This document shows, one piece after another, positions 21,666-31,170 of a stretch of DNA of 64,000 bases. This DNA comes from Corynebacterium canis. Lineage in GTDB: Bacteria; Actinomycetota; Actinomycetes; Mycobacteriales; Mycobacteriaceae. The stretch covers positions 361,831 through 425,830 of the forward strand of contig NZ_CP047080.1 of NCBI RefSeq assembly GCF_030408595.1, written 5' to 3'. A program made the translations under genes and the position numbers. Numbering within the stretch: position 1 is the first letter of the stretch; the number at the start of each line of letters is the position of its first letter. The notes under the pieces are model-generated. The model did no database searches. It saw only the letters and a list, made by a program, of their open reading frames with translations, and had not been told where the DNA came from.

Positions 21666-22781
21666 ATGAAACTACTTTTGACAGCGCACCAAGCCGACCA
21701 GGCCCAAAATTCAGCGCCAAACGAGCCACCCCGTAGCTGGAAACACATCATCACATGGAACGGCCTTTTGCTGGTTGTGCTCTTGCTGGTGTGGCTTCTT
21801 GCCCTTGGTCTGGGCGCCATTGCAATACCGCCGCTTACTGTATTGAGAATAGTAATAGAAGGCATAGTGCCCGTGGCACAGCTAGACGTCTTGCCGCAAC
21901 CCACTCAAGTTGAAAAATCCGTGATTTGGGAAATGCGATTGCCGCGCAGCGTACTTGCCATGGTGTGCGGTGCCGGTCTTGCAGTTTGCGGGCTTGCTAC
22001 CCAAGCGCTGTTGCGCAATATTCTGGCTGACCCCTATATCTTGGGGCTATCGTCCGGCGCATCCACCGGCGCGGCGCTGGTCATGGTGTTGGGCGTGGGC
22101 TTTGGCTTTGCTTCGCCGTCCATTTCAATCGCCTTCGGTGCTTTTCTAGGGTGTCTTGGCTCGGTTGCTTTGGTTTTTCTGCTTGCGGGGTTGAATCAGC
22201 GGCCTACTGCGTCACGGGTGATATTCGCTGGTATGGCGGTGAATTTCTTTTTCGCCGCGTTAACCAGCCTGCTCATTATGCTCGCGAAAAACCCGTCGGT
22301 GACCAAGAGCGTGATGTTTTGGATGTTGGGTTCGTTTAGCGCGACGAGGTGGGATGAGGCTGGGATCGCTACTGCGTGCACGGTGATTGGTTGTGCTTGG
22401 CTCTACCACTACGGCCGCAAGATCGACGCAATGACGCTTGGCGACGACGCGGCGCGCGGCCTTGGCGTGAACCCTGAGCGTACCCGCGTCCTCGTGTTTC
22501 TGATGATTTGTTTCACGGTGGCAGTTTTAGTCTCGGTCAGTGGGACGATAGGATTCGTCGGTTTAGTTATTCCGCACCTGGCAAAGAAGCTGTATGGCGG
22601 GATTTTCCGGGCGAGTTTTCTTGCCTGTGTGCTTACGGGAGCCACCTTGATGCTCGGGGCCGATTTGCTATCACGGCTTCTCGTGGCCCCCGGCGAGTTA
22701 TCGGTGGGAATCATTACCGCGCTGGTTGGCACACCATTATTGATGTCGCTGGTGCGTAGAAACGCGGTGAAAGATGTCTAG
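21666..22781 (+). CDS. FecCD-family iron-chelate ABC permease
   Basis: Membrane permease (371 aa from ATG 21666; an earlier in-frame start at 21639 is possible) of the BtuC/FecCD family for siderophore, heme or cobalamin import. About nine to ten membrane segments are visible, with the family signature GLSSGASTGAALVMVLGVGF, the ADPYILG block and the coupling region GTIGFVGLVIPHLAKKLYG. Only one permease gene is present, so a homodimer is expected. It is the first gene behind the DtxR box and overlaps the next gene by 8 bp. Confidence 0.92.
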   Translation: MKLLLTAHQADQAQNSAPNEPPRSWKHIITWNGLLLVVLLLVWLLALGLGAIAIPPLTVLRIVIEGIVPVAQLDVLPQPTQVEKSVIWEMRLPRSVLAMVCGAGLAVCGLATQALLRNILADPYILGLSSGASTGAALVMVLGVGFGFASPSISIAFGAFLGCLGSVALVFLLAGLNQRPTASRVIFAGMAVNFFFAALTSLLIMLAKNPSVTKSVMFWMLGSFSATRWDEAGIATACTVIGCAWLYHYGRKIDAMTLGDDAARGLGVNPERTRVLVFLMICFTVAVLVSVSGTIGFVGLVIPHLAKKLYGGIFRASFLACVLTGATLMLGADLLSRLLVAPGELSVGIITALVGTPLLMSLVRRNAVKDV

Positions 22782-23568
22782 GATCCGCGACGACCTCCAA
22801 TCCGAGCCGTTATTTGCTCTTGAAAAAGTCACAGTGAGCTTCGACTCCACAGTGGCATTGCGCGAGGTAACAGTAGAAATTCCGGCACGCGCGTACGTCG
22901 GATTGATTGGCCCCAATGGGTCGGGGAAAACCACCTTAATGCGCGTCCTTTGCGGTGCGGTAAAGCCCGATCGCGGGACCGTCAGCTTTAAAATGCAAAA
23001 CATTCGGACCCTTAGCACCCAAGATTTAGCGAAAGAAATTTCGCTCGTGCCCCAAAATTGCCCCGTGCCACATCAGGTGCGCGTGATTGATGAGGTCTTG
23101 TTGGGCCGGTTACCGTTCCTCTCCAATTTCGCTACGTATTCGGCGACGGATTATCAGTTGGCCAGGGACGCCCTGCAGGCCGTCGGCCTATCGCCATACG
23201 CGGATAAACATTCGGATCAGCTTTCTGGTGGAGAACGCCAGCGCACAACGATTGCTCGCGCGATCACGCAGAATACGGATTGCACGCTGCTCGATGAGCC
23301 TACGAATCACCTTGATATTTATTTCCAGCATAAAGTGTTGGGCCTGCTTGGGGAATTGTCTCCAAGCGTTGTCGCGGTGCTGCACGACATCAACCTCGCC
23401 GCTAGGTATTGCGACTGGGTCATCCTGCTCAAAAACGGGGAAGTGTTCGCCGCTGGGCCGCCGGACAAAGTCTTAACAAAGGAAACCATTGAGCAAGTTT
23501 ATGGAGTGACTACCACCACATTTTGCCACCAAGGTAAACAACAGTTTTTCTTCAGCATCGATGAGTAA
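22774..23568 (+). CDS. Iron-chelate ABC ATPase (FecE/FepC type)
   Basis: ATPase (264 aa) of the siderophore/heme importer. Walker A is GPNGSGKTT, the signature is SDQLSGGERQR, Walker B is CTLLDEPTNHLD, and the switch His lies in AVLHDINLAARYCD. It overlaps the permease gene by 8 bp and precedes the binding protein by 18 bp, so the three genes are one transport unit. Confidence 0.93.
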   Translation: MSRIRDDLQSEPLFALEKVTVSFDSTVALREVTVEIPARAYVGLIGPNGSGKTTLMRVLCGAVKPDRGTVSFKMQNIRTLSTQDLAKEISLVPQNCPVPHQVRVIDEVLLGRLPFLSNFATYSATDYQLARDALQAVGLSPYADKHSDQLSGGERQRTTIARAITQNTDCTLLDEPTNHLDIYFQHKVLGLLGELSPSVVAVLHDINLAARYCDWVILLKNGEVFAAGPPDKVLTKETIEQVYGVTTTTFCHQGKQQFFFSIDE

Positions 23569-23586
23569 AAGAATGAGGCAACTGCC

Positions 23587-24618
23587 ATGAAATCCCAATT
23601 AGTAGTATCCACCATTGCCGTTATCGCACTCGGCCTTACAGGCTGCTCCACGAGTACTGAGCTGTCCTCCGAAGCCGCATCGACATCGGCAAACGCCATG
23701 GGAAGCGCGGCCTACCCGCAGGAGTATTCGTCATGCGGAACCATGGTTACTGTGGATAAGCAGCCCGAAAAGATCGTCGCGGCTGGTAGGGAAGGCGTTG
23801 CCAACCTCGTGTCTGCGGGCGCTGTCGATAAGATGATTGCCCGCTACGGCGAACACGGGGCGCAACAATCACCCGAGGTCGAAGCGGCCATGAAGAATGT
23901 CAAACAGCTCGAAAGCAGTTCCGGCTCCGCGCACCAAGAACTCAGCTTTGAATCCGTTTTGGCGTTGGAACCAGACATGCTGTACGGCGAGGGTCTCGGT
24001 TTCGGCGATTACGAAGTGCAAAACCTAGAAAAGCACGGGATCAAAGGGATTATCCCGCCGTCCGCTTGTTTGTATATCACCAGTGTTGATGAGGTAAATC
24101 GGGCAGATCTGAAGGAAATTACACAAACTATCCGCAATCTTGGCAAGCTACTCGGCTCCGCGGACGTGGCGAATGAAAACGCCAGCAAGCTCGATAAGGA
24201 AATCCAGGAAGCCAAGGAAGCGGGGGCCGATTTATCGGAAATGAGCGTCGCCGGTTTGTATTACTGGGACGCCACTGATGACCTTTTCGCGTACGGAGCC
24301 AATTCGACGCTGCAGGGCATTTTTGATCTTGCAAAGCTCAAGAATGCCGTCGACCCGAGCTATGACGCCATGTTGAATGGCGCGATTCAACCGGAGGCGA
24401 TCATTGCCGCGAACCCGCAGGTCATCGTGATTACCACCGGCGAAGGCGGGATTACCTTGGAGGATTCCCTGCGGCGCCTCAAGAAGATTCCGGGCATGGC
24501 CGAAGTTGATGCAATCAAAAACAATCGCATTATCGAGCTTCCGTCAGGCGCCGCGTACCCCATTGCCGACGCCATTAATGCCGCGAAAACGGTGGTCGAC
24601 CAGCGCAGTAAATATTAA
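23587..24618 (+). CDS. Iron-chelate substrate-binding lipoprotein
   Basis: Secreted lipoprotein (343 aa) with a signal peptide and lipobox LTGC (lipidated Cys20). The mature part has the two-lobe cluster A-II binding-protein pattern (PEKIVAAGREGVANLV; FESVLALEPDMLYG; AIIAANPQVIVITTG; ITLEDSLRRLKKIPGMAEVDAIKNN). It captures the ferric chelate for the permease and ATPase upstream. The specific ligand cannot be read from the sequence. Confidence 0.92.
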   Translation: MKSQLVVSTIAVIALGLTGCSTSTELSSEAASTSANAMGSAAYPQEYSSCGTMVTVDKQPEKIVAAGREGVANLVSAGAVDKMIARYGEHGAQQSPEVEAAMKNVKQLESSSGSAHQELSFESVLALEPDMLYGEGLGFGDYEVQNLEKHGIKGIIPPSACLYITSVDEVNRADLKEITQTIRNLGKLLGSADVANENASKLDKEIQEAKEAGADLSEMSVAGLYYWDATDDLFAYGANSTLQGIFDLAKLKNAVDPSYDAMLNGAIQPEAIIAANPQVIVITTGEGGITLEDSLRRLKKIPGMAEVDAIKNNRIIELPSGAAYPIADAINAAKTVVDQRSKY

Positions 24619-24647
24619 GCGTGGGCGAGCCAGGAAAGGACAATTGC

Positions 24648-26447
24648 GTGTCGACGAAGCGTGCCCCACTGTGGCAGCGCCAACTCACCGTACTGCGAAT
24701 TGCAGGTGTAGGCGTCAAGATTCTGATACCGCCAATTCTATTGGGCCTCGTATTGAGCGCAGCCTATGTGGGTCAGGCATTTATTAGTTCGGCGATTTTT
24801 ACGGAATTGGTCGGCCCCCGCGACATGGAGACAATCGTGTATCTCATTGTCGTATTGGCCGTATTCCTTATCGCCATACCACTGTTGGGCATTGCGAAGG
24901 CGTTCCTCATCAATCGCGTCGGGCTTATCCTGAAGCGTAATTTGCGTCGCGCAATTCTCAACGATATTGATGCCCGCGGGCCAATGCGATTAAGTTCTCA
25001 ACGCGCCGGTAATCTCGAATCCCTTATGGTCGACGGGGTGGAGGCGATCGAGCCCTATTATGGCAGCTATCTGCCACAAATTGCGGTGACTACGATCACG
25101 GCGGCGGCCATCTGCGTGTGGATTGCTACTGTGAGCCCGTTGATCGCGGTCGTGTTGTTTGTCTGTGCGGTGATTACCTTTTTGATCCCGCGCCTTTGGG
25201 ATCGCGTGTTGGCGGAAAAGGGACAGGAACATTGGACCGCCTACGCGGAATTGAATTCCGACTTTGTGGACGCAATGACCGGCATGACCACACTAAAGGC
25301 ATTCGGTGCAGCGGAGCACTTTGGCAACCAACTCGCCGTGAAATCGCGGGAGCTTCTCCGGTCCACGCTAAGCCAGCTCCGGGTTTCACTTGGTGAAACC
25401 GGCGCTTCGGCCACGATGATGGTGCTTAGCCCGGCCATTGCGTTATTGATCGGAGTTCTCCAAGTTCGGGCTGGCATGTATCCCGTGACATACCTGTTCT
25501 TTATCACCCTGCTGAGCATGGAGGTCTTCCGCCCGCTCCGCGATTTGGCTAATGCCTTCCATTCCGGGTATTTCGGACTTTCCGCAGCTAATCAGATATA
25601 CAGCACGCTCGACTTGGATAGCTCCCGTCCTCCCGCCGCGCGGCATGATCTGCTGGCTTTGCCGGCAGACGAGGCCGCAACCATTGAGGTGAAAGACTTG
25701 GGCTATCGGTATGACAACGCGGCTTCGGACGCATTGCATGGGGTTAACCTCCACATACCGCAGGGCCAGTTTGTCGCCATTGTTGGAGGTTCGGGATCTG
25801 GGAAATCAACCCTGCTAGGCCTGATGCTGGGCTTCGACGCCCCGCATGCTGGCAATGTCACGGTGGGAGGGATTTCAGCCGAGCATTTAGATATCGTTTC
25901 CACCATTTCGCTCGTACCTCAGAACCCCGTGATCTTTCCGGGCAAAATCGAAGAAATCCTGAACGAGGCAAACCCGAACGCCAACACAAGCGATATGTTG
26001 ACCGCATTGACCATCGCTCACGCAGCTAATTTTCGCACGGAGTCGGCTGATTCCGCGCAGGTGCGAATCGCAAGCACAAAGGACTTAGAACTGGTGATTG
26101 ATGAATCCGCGGCAAACATCTCGGGCGGGCAAAAACAACGCCTCGCCATGGCCCGCGCATTGGTTCGCAAGCCGAGGGTTCTGATCCTCGATGAATCTAC
26201 CTCGGCGTTGGATTCTCGGGTGGAAAAGGAAATCATCACCATGCTCCGGAAACAGATGCCCACCATGACCTTGATTTTGGTAACGCATCGAATGGATGTG
26301 GCCCAATTGGCGGATCACGTCGTTGTGCTGGGCCAGGGCACGATCTGTGAACAAGGTAGTCCGATTGAGCTGCTGCAACACGAAACAGAGTTTGCCCGCA
26401 TGGTGTCGAACTCCAGCAGTGGCGCCAGCCGCGCGACAGCGAACTAG
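24648..26447 (+). CDS. ABC transporter, fused membrane and ATPase domains (CydD/IrtA-like)
   Basis: About 599 aa. The N-terminal half is a six-helix exporter-fold membrane domain; the C-terminal half is an ATPase with Walker A VGGSGSGKS, signature NISGGQKQR and Walker B VLILDESTSALD. The start was set at GTG 24648 because AGGAAAGGA (24632-24640) lies 7 bp upstream; an in-frame GTG at 24621 has no such site. Pairs of this kind resemble both CydDC and the siderophore importers IrtAB/YbtPQ. The operon context behind a DtxR box favours ferric-siderophore handling (inference). It follows the binding-protein gene by 29 bp. Confidence 0.85.
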   Translation: MSTKRAPLWQRQLTVLRIAGVGVKILIPPILLGLVLSAAYVGQAFISSAIFTELVGPRDMETIVYLIVVLAVFLIAIPLLGIAKAFLINRVGLILKRNLRRAILNDIDARGPMRLSSQRAGNLESLMVDGVEAIEPYYGSYLPQIAVTTITAAAICVWIATVSPLIAVVLFVCAVITFLIPRLWDRVLAEKGQEHWTAYAELNSDFVDAMTGMTTLKAFGAAEHFGNQLAVKSRELLRSTLSQLRVSLGETGASATMMVLSPAIALLIGVLQVRAGMYPVTYLFFITLLSMEVFRPLRDLANAFHSGYFGLSAANQIYSTLDLDSSRPPAARHDLLALPADEAATIEVKDLGYRYDNAASDALHGVNLHIPQGQFVAIVGGSGSGKSTLLGLMLGFDAPHAGNVTVGGISAEHLDIVSTISLVPQNPVIFPGKIEEILNEANPNANTSDMLTALTIAHAANFRTESADSAQVRIASTKDLELVIDESAANISGGQKQRLAMARALVRKPRVLILDESTSALDSRVEKEIITMLRKQMPTMTLILVTHRMDVAQLADHVVVLGQGTICEQGSPIELLQHETEFARMVSNSSSGASRATAN

Positions 26448-26457
26448 GAGGACAATC

Positions 26458-28206
26458 ATGAGGAAAACGCTCCATGATCTGCTATCTATCGTCGGCCAAC
26501 TCAGAGAATTCCGCACGCTCTTTATAGTTTGCACCGCCGTTATCGTGCTCCATCAGCTTGCGCTTGCCGGAGTCGGCGGCTTGAGCTATTGGATATCCTC
26601 CCAAATGGTGGTGAATCCCACCCAGCCGATCGTTTGGCTATTCACCGGCCTGATCACCTTGGCTTTGGTGCATGGGCTTGGTTACTTGCTGGATGCGTGG
26701 TGGTCGCACCAATTGGCTTATCAAGTTCTGGCCAGTATGCGCATCGACCTCTATCGAGTGATCCAACGTATCGCCCCGAAAGGCCTCCGAGGGCGCAAGG
26801 TGGCTGATGTCACGGCGGCGGGTATGAACGACATGGAACAGCTCGAATGGTTCTTTGCCCACACCGCATCGGTGGCGATCGCGGCCCTCATCACTCCTAC
26901 CGTGTTAATCGGCATCCTGTACGCATTGATCGGCCCGTGGGCGCTATTAACTGTCGTTGCAATCCTTTTCCTCATCGGCTCCCCATTGGTGTTTTCTGCC
27001 ATGCAACGCCGCCAAGGTGAACGTGTCAGATCGGGGTTGGCCGTATTGAAAACCCTCGGCCTAGAATCCGTGATTGGTGTCCGCGAATTGCACGTGCTCG
27101 GGCAAAAACACAAACACGCGCAACGGGTTGATCAGGCTACCAAACTCGTGCAACGCCAGAAGCTCGGCCAAGCAGTACGCAAAAGCGCAGAAAGCGCATT
27201 GGCGGGAATCGGATCCACCGCCGTGGCAATCACGTTGTTGATCGTGCTCACGGGAAAAGTTATCGACGGCAGCCTCGATGCGAGCCTGCTACCCGTAGCC
27301 ATTTCCCTTTCCGCATCAATCACCATCTCGGTCACCGCCTTGGCGGGAATGCTTGGAATGATGGGCGAAGTCTCCGCCTGTGCGGCGCGAGTGAACAGCC
27401 TATTGGACACGCCAGACCCTTTGAACGCCGGGGATGCGGTCGACTATGAGCCTCTGAGCGAACTTGAGGCTCACTCCGGTAGTGTGAGCCGCGCATTCGA
27501 TTATCAAAATGTGAGTTTCACATATGAGATGGAAACCGTGCTGCGTGGTATTTCGGTCATCATTCCGCCCGGCCAGACCACTGCAATTGTCGGCCCGTCA
27601 GGGGCAGGCAAAACCACGCTCGCGTACCTGGCCATGCGTTTCTATGACCCCAGCGCGGGGCAAATCCTGTTCGCCGGTGTGCCTCTGACAAACATTGATC
27701 CGGAGGCGCATCGGGAGCGTTTGGCGTTGGTTCCCCAGGACGGGCACGTGTTTACCGGAACGTTCCGGACCAACCTTGCGTTGGCTAAACGGGATGCCAA
27801 CGACGCTGAGCTGTGGGCAGCAATTGACGCTGCAGGTATGACTCAGCTGGTCACAGACCTCGGGGGTCTCGACGCCGCGATCGGCGACCGTGGCACCAGC
27901 CTCTCCGGCGGCGAACGGCAACGCCTCGTACTCGCACGCGCGTTCCTCCGGCAACCAGAGCTGCTGATTCTCGATGAGCCGCTCGCCAATATCGATCCTC
28001 ACCTGGAATCGGCAATCAACAAGACCACGAGCGAGCTGCGACGCGGGTGCACAACGATCATTATCACGCACAGAATTACCTCGATCGCTACCGCCGACCA
28101 AGTGGTGGTGATTAACCAAGGGCGAATACACAGAATTGGTACCCACAAGGAATTGCTCAAAGACGCGTTTTATCGGGAACTCTTGGCAGATCAATTAGAG
28201 GAATAA
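26458..28206 (+). CDS. ABC transporter, fused membrane and ATPase domains (CydC/IrtB-like)
   Basis: Partner half-transporter (582 aa) with an exporter-fold membrane domain followed by an ATPase: Walker A VGPSGAGKTT, signature TSLSGGERQR, Walker B LLILDEPLANID. The ATG at 26458 has GGAGGA upstream and lies 10 bp after the previous stop, so the two should form a heterodimer. It is the last gene of the iron operon; an IS5-type element begins 4 bp after its stop and may supply or disrupt the transcript end. Confidence 0.85.
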   Translation: MRKTLHDLLSIVGQLREFRTLFIVCTAVIVLHQLALAGVGGLSYWISSQMVVNPTQPIVWLFTGLITLALVHGLGYLLDAWWSHQLAYQVLASMRIDLYRVIQRIAPKGLRGRKVADVTAAGMNDMEQLEWFFAHTASVAIAALITPTVLIGILYALIGPWALLTVVAILFLIGSPLVFSAMQRRQGERVRSGLAVLKTLGLESVIGVRELHVLGQKHKHAQRVDQATKLVQRQKLGQAVRKSAESALAGIGSTAVAITLLIVLTGKVIDGSLDASLLPVAISLSASITISVTALAGMLGMMGEVSACAARVNSLLDTPDPLNAGDAVDYEPLSELEAHSGSVSRAFDYQNVSFTYEMETVLRGISVIIPPGQTTAIVGPSGAGKTTLAYLAMRFYDPSAGQILFAGVPLTNIDPEAHRERLALVPQDGHVFTGTFRTNLALAKRDANDAELWAAIDAAGMTQLVTDLGGLDAAIGDRGTSLSGGERQRLVLARAFLRQPELLILDEPLANIDPHLESAINKTTSELRRGCTTIIITHRITSIATADQVVVINQGRIHRIGTHKELLKDAFYRELLADQLEE

Positions 28207-28210
28207 GTTT

Positions 28211-29100
28211 GAAGGTTATTCAGGGGTTTCTGTAGAAGAATAGCTTGGTAAGGGTTTGTATTGTGCGCTTCGTGGTGGCTATGGGTAATCGGCAGTCGGT
28301 GTGAAGTATTCGCCAGTTTTTGATGTGGGCGATTGCTTGTTCGACGACCCAGCGGATGGATGCAAGAGCGTTGTTGAAGCGCTGCTGCCAGGGTTCGAGA
28401 ACCTTTTGCCCGTTGTTGCGTTTCTGGGGGATGTCAAAACCAGTACCTACGTACCCAAGGTCGGCGGTGACATAGTCGCCTGGCAACACGGTGGTGATGC
28501 CCAGCTTATCTGCGATGCGCTTATCGTGAGATCTCCCAGGCATTGGCGGGCTGATGTACTCGATATTGCCGTTCTGGTCGGTCAAGACTGCGAGGTTGTG
28601 GCCGGTGGCTTTGCGTTTGCCGCTGATCAACTGTTGTTGCCCTTTCCATGACCAGCATGGGACCAATGTCCCATCGAGGACGCGATGGCGCGTTGGTACG
28701 AGGTCTTCCACGGTTGGTGCGGTTGGGAGAAAGCGTTCCAGAAGGTCAAGGACTGCGTTGATGGCGCGGGAAATCGTGGGTTGGGACACCCCATAGATCG
28801 TGGCGATCACACGTTGCGGGAGATTTTCGCTCCAGTAGTAGACCAAAGCGCATTCCAGGCTACTGACTAACCCCAAACTAAGGGGGCAATGATGTGTATA
28901 ACCTGCGGTTTCGATGTCGTTGGCTAGCGCGATAATCTCATCAGTCGAACATTTGCTAGTATTGGCCCAGCGGTACAAGGCATTTGTGTTTTGTTTTGTC
29001 ATAGATTCATTATGCGGAACCTTGTATCGCCTTTGCTATGTTCGGGGGTATTGAGGTCGGAAAGTCCACCCGGCAAAACCCCAGCGGTTGAATAACCCTC
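28211..29100 (-). mobile_element. IS5-type insertion sequence (about 890 bp)
   Basis: The termini are GAAGGTTATTCA at 28211 and, inverted, GAGGGTTATTCA at 29100 (11 of 12 identical). GGGGTTT follows directly on the left but after a 6-nt insertion on the right. A possible 3-bp TTT target duplication flanks it (28208-28210 and 29101-29103). It contains one transposase gene and sits immediately after the iron operon. Confidence 0.75.
28220..29002 (-). CDS. IS5-type transposase (DDE_Tnp_4)
   Basis: Transposase of 260 aa. An N-terminal helix-turn-helix region (LPQRVIATIYGVSQPTISRAI, residues about 61-81) precedes a DDE endonuclease domain with candidate catalytic residues D110 (VLDGT), D181 (TADLGY) and E221 (VVEQAIAHIKNWR). 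It appears full length in a single frame with no programmed frameshift. It ends almost at the left IS terminus. Confidence 0.88.
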   Translation of the reverse strand: MTKQNTNALYRWANTSKCSTDEIIALANDIETAGYTHHCPLSLGLVSSLECALVYYWSENLPQRVIATIYGVSQPTISRAINAVLDLLERFLPTAPTVEDLVPTRHRVLDGTLVPCWSWKGQQQLISGKRKATGHNLAVLTDQNGNIEYISPPMPGRSHDKRIADKLGITTVLPGDYVTADLGYVGTGFDIPQKRNNGQKVLEPWQQRFNNALASIRWVVEQAIAHIKNWRILHTDCRLPIATTKRTIQTLTKLFFYRNP

Positions 29101-29262
29101 TTTGAACAAGGATAGTTCGATTATTGTTGATAGTGTTGTGCGCCAAACCTAGGAAAAACCTCACACCAACCGGTCCCAACGCCCAGCCCTATCCTTTGAT
29201 TCAGGTAATGCTCTTTCATCCACGTGCATGGTCCATACAAACGTCTTCAGCGCACGAATTGG

Positions 29263-29296
29263 CGAAGCCCCCGAGAGTTCCTCGGGGGCTTTGGTA
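29263..29296 (-). terminator. strong hairpin terminator downstream of the small ORF
   Basis: AGCCCCCGAG pairs with CTCGGGGGCT around a 5-nt loop, flanked by A and T residues on both sides, so it could work in either direction. It lies just beyond the stop of the minus-strand small ORF. Confidence 0.75.
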
Positions 29297-29308
29297 TCGC
29301 TAGGTGTT

Positions 29309-29494
29309 TTAGGAATCTACTTCCACGCGCTGGCGGCGCTGCTGCATCCAGTCCGCCCAGAGGGCGCCGGCGGCAACCATCAGTGAACCGGCCGCGGCGG
29401 CCCCCCACATGGCCGAGCCTTCGGGCTGGGCGGCGGCGAGGGTAGTGTTGGAGATTTCTTCGGCTAAAACGGTGCAGATACTCGAGCAATCCAT
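29309..29494 (-). CDS. small putative membrane protein (61 aa)
   Basis: The 61-residue product has a hydrophobic stretch (about residues 29-45, AMWGAAAAGSLMVAAGALWA) followed by a short charged tail (MQQRRQRVEVDS), like a single-span small membrane protein. AAGGA lies upstream of the ATG and a strong terminator directly follows the stop, which favours a real transcription unit. I do not recognise the family. It could also be a chance open frame. Confidence 0.45.
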   Translation of the reverse strand: MDCSSICTVLAEEISNTTLAAAQPEGSAMWGAAAAGSLMVAAGALWADWMQQRRQRVEVDS

Positions 29495-30176
29495 GGAACA
29501 AGCGGTCCTTATATCGGCGTTGATGGTGCAATGACGTTCGCTCGGTATGTCGCAGTAGTCTTGCTAAGTGTTACAAGATGGCAACAAATCCTGCAAAGAA
29601 TTGCATCAATCGAGGTGAAGCGTAATTTGGCAGGTGCGGTGACGCCCCCGTGTGGTCGGGGTGGACGCGGCGTCGATAAGCGGGCTCGGTGTGGTGGTTT
29701 GGCTTTTGAGTTGCGCGCGGTGAGCTGACGTGATTGAATGACTGGGTTGCTTCAACACAATGCATAAGCCAAAGCCTTGGTAAGCCTTGAGGGAACTGCT
29801 TAGGTTGGTAAGAACTGCGTTGGTGGTGGGGCAAACATGAACCACCTACTCTTTTTTGAGCGGGTGTCCGCGATTGGTCGTCCGACACGCCCGACCGCGG
29901 GTACCGGAGTAGGGGCATGGCAAATAAACAGCGGCAGTAGGTTTTGTGCCTGATCGCGAGCGTCCTGAAGCAGGGGAGTGCGCGCGGTCCAACACACACA
30001 ATCCACTTGAGTATCAAGAGCCTGTGCGAGTTTGTCACGGCCTCTCCGGTGAACCCAAGTGAACAACCCTGGCGTTGCGCCCGAGCCCCTTACGGCCGGA
30101 CAACGTTATAGAGAAATCATCAGCGATTCCCACCAATCACCGGCGGTGATGTGGGACAGCGAGGAAGAGGACAAGC

Positions 30177-30482
30177 GTGGCGGGACAGAAGATCCGCATC
30201 AGGCTGAAGGCCTACGACCACGAGGCGATCGACGCATCTGCGCGTAAGATCGTGGAAACGGTCACCCGTACCGGTGCCCGCGTGGTTGGCCCCGTGCCGT
30301 TGCCCACCGAAAAGAACGTGTACGCCGTTATTCGTTCTCCCCACAAGTACAAGGATTCTCGCGAGCACTTCGAGATGCGCACCCACAAGCGCCTGATCGA
30401 CATTCTCGACCCGACGCCGAAGACGGTTGACGCGCTGATGCGTATTGACCTTCCGGCCAGCGTCGATGTGAACATTCAGTGA
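30177..30482 (+). CDS. rpsJ: 30S ribosomal protein S10
   Basis: S10 (101 aa, GTG start preceded by GAGGAAGAGG). Complete, from [19 protein letters not shown] to SVDVNIQ. First gene of the S10 operon; besides its 30S role S10 is the NusE antitermination factor. Confidence 0.99.
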   Translation: MAGQKIRIRLKAYDHEAIDASARKIVETVTRTGARVVGPVPLPTEKNVYAVIRSPHKYKDSREHFEMRTHKRLIDILDPTPKTVDALMRIDLPASVDVNIQ

Positions 30483-30513
30483 TCGACGGAATTTTGGCAG
30501 CGGAGAATAAGTA

Positions 30514-31170
30514 ATGAGTGAAACTGAGATCAAGGGCATTCTGGGCACCAAGCTCGGCATGACCCAGATCTTCGACGAGGACAACCGTGTTATTCCGGTG
30601 ACCGTCGTGGAAGCTGGGCCGTGCGTTGTCACCCAGATTCGTACTGTTGAAAACGATGGCTACAACGCCATCCAAATCGCCTACGGCGAAATCGACCCGC
30701 GCAAGGCTAAGAAGCCGCAGGCAGGTCACTTCAAGAAAGCTGGCGTTACCCCCCGCCGCCACATGGCCGAGATTCGCATGGACGACGTCTCCGGCTACGA
30801 GGTTGGACAGGACGTCACCGTTGACATTTTTGACGGCGTGAAGTTCGTCGACGTCACCGGCACGTCTAAGGGTAAGGGCTTCGCCGGCGGCATGAAGCGC
30901 CACGGCTTTGCCGGCCAGGGCGCATCCCACGGTAACCAGGCCGCACACCGCCGCGTCGGTGGCATCGGTGCCTGCGCTACCCCGGGCCGCGTCTTTAAGG
31001 GCACCCGTATGGCTGGCCGCATGGGTAATGAGCGCGTCACCACCCAGAACCTGAAGGTTCAAAAGATTGACGCCGATGCCAACCTGCTGATCATCAAGGG
31101 TGCAATCCCGGGTGTTCGCGGTGGCCTCGTAACCGTTAAAACCGCAGTGAAGGGCGGTGCACACGCATGA
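30514..31170 (+). CDS. rplC: 50S ribosomal protein L3
   Basis: L3 (218 aa), one of the earliest-assembling 50S proteins near the peptidyl-transferase centre. The [15 protein letters not shown] loop is intact. Its stop overlaps the rplD start by 4 bp, so translation is coupled. Confidence 0.99.
   Translation: MSETEIKGILGTKLGMTQIFDEDNRVIPVTVVEAGPCVVTQIRTVENDGYNAIQIAYGEIDPRKAKKPQAGHFKKAGVTPRRHMAEIRMDDVSGYEVGQDVTVDIFDGVKFVDVTGTSKGKGFAGGMKRHGFAGQGASHGNQAAHRRVGGIGACATPGRVFKGTRMAGRMGNERVTTQNLKVQKIDADANLLIIKGAIPGVRGGLVTVKTAVKGGAHA

Larger units (their letters stand above)
29104..30176. other. intergenic region before the S10 operon
   Basis: Apart from the small minus-strand ORF at 29309-29494 and its terminator, no convincing gene is seen. 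A copy of the 13-mer GGCGTCGATAAGC lies at 29669-29681. The last part is the rpsJ leader; a -10-like TTATAG (30106-30111) lacks a well-spaced -35 box. Confidence 0.5.

Noticed and set aside
29799..29820. TTAGGTTGG resembling a DtxR half-site before the S10 operon
   Set aside because: The left half matches but the right half does not; about 11 of 19 positions overall.
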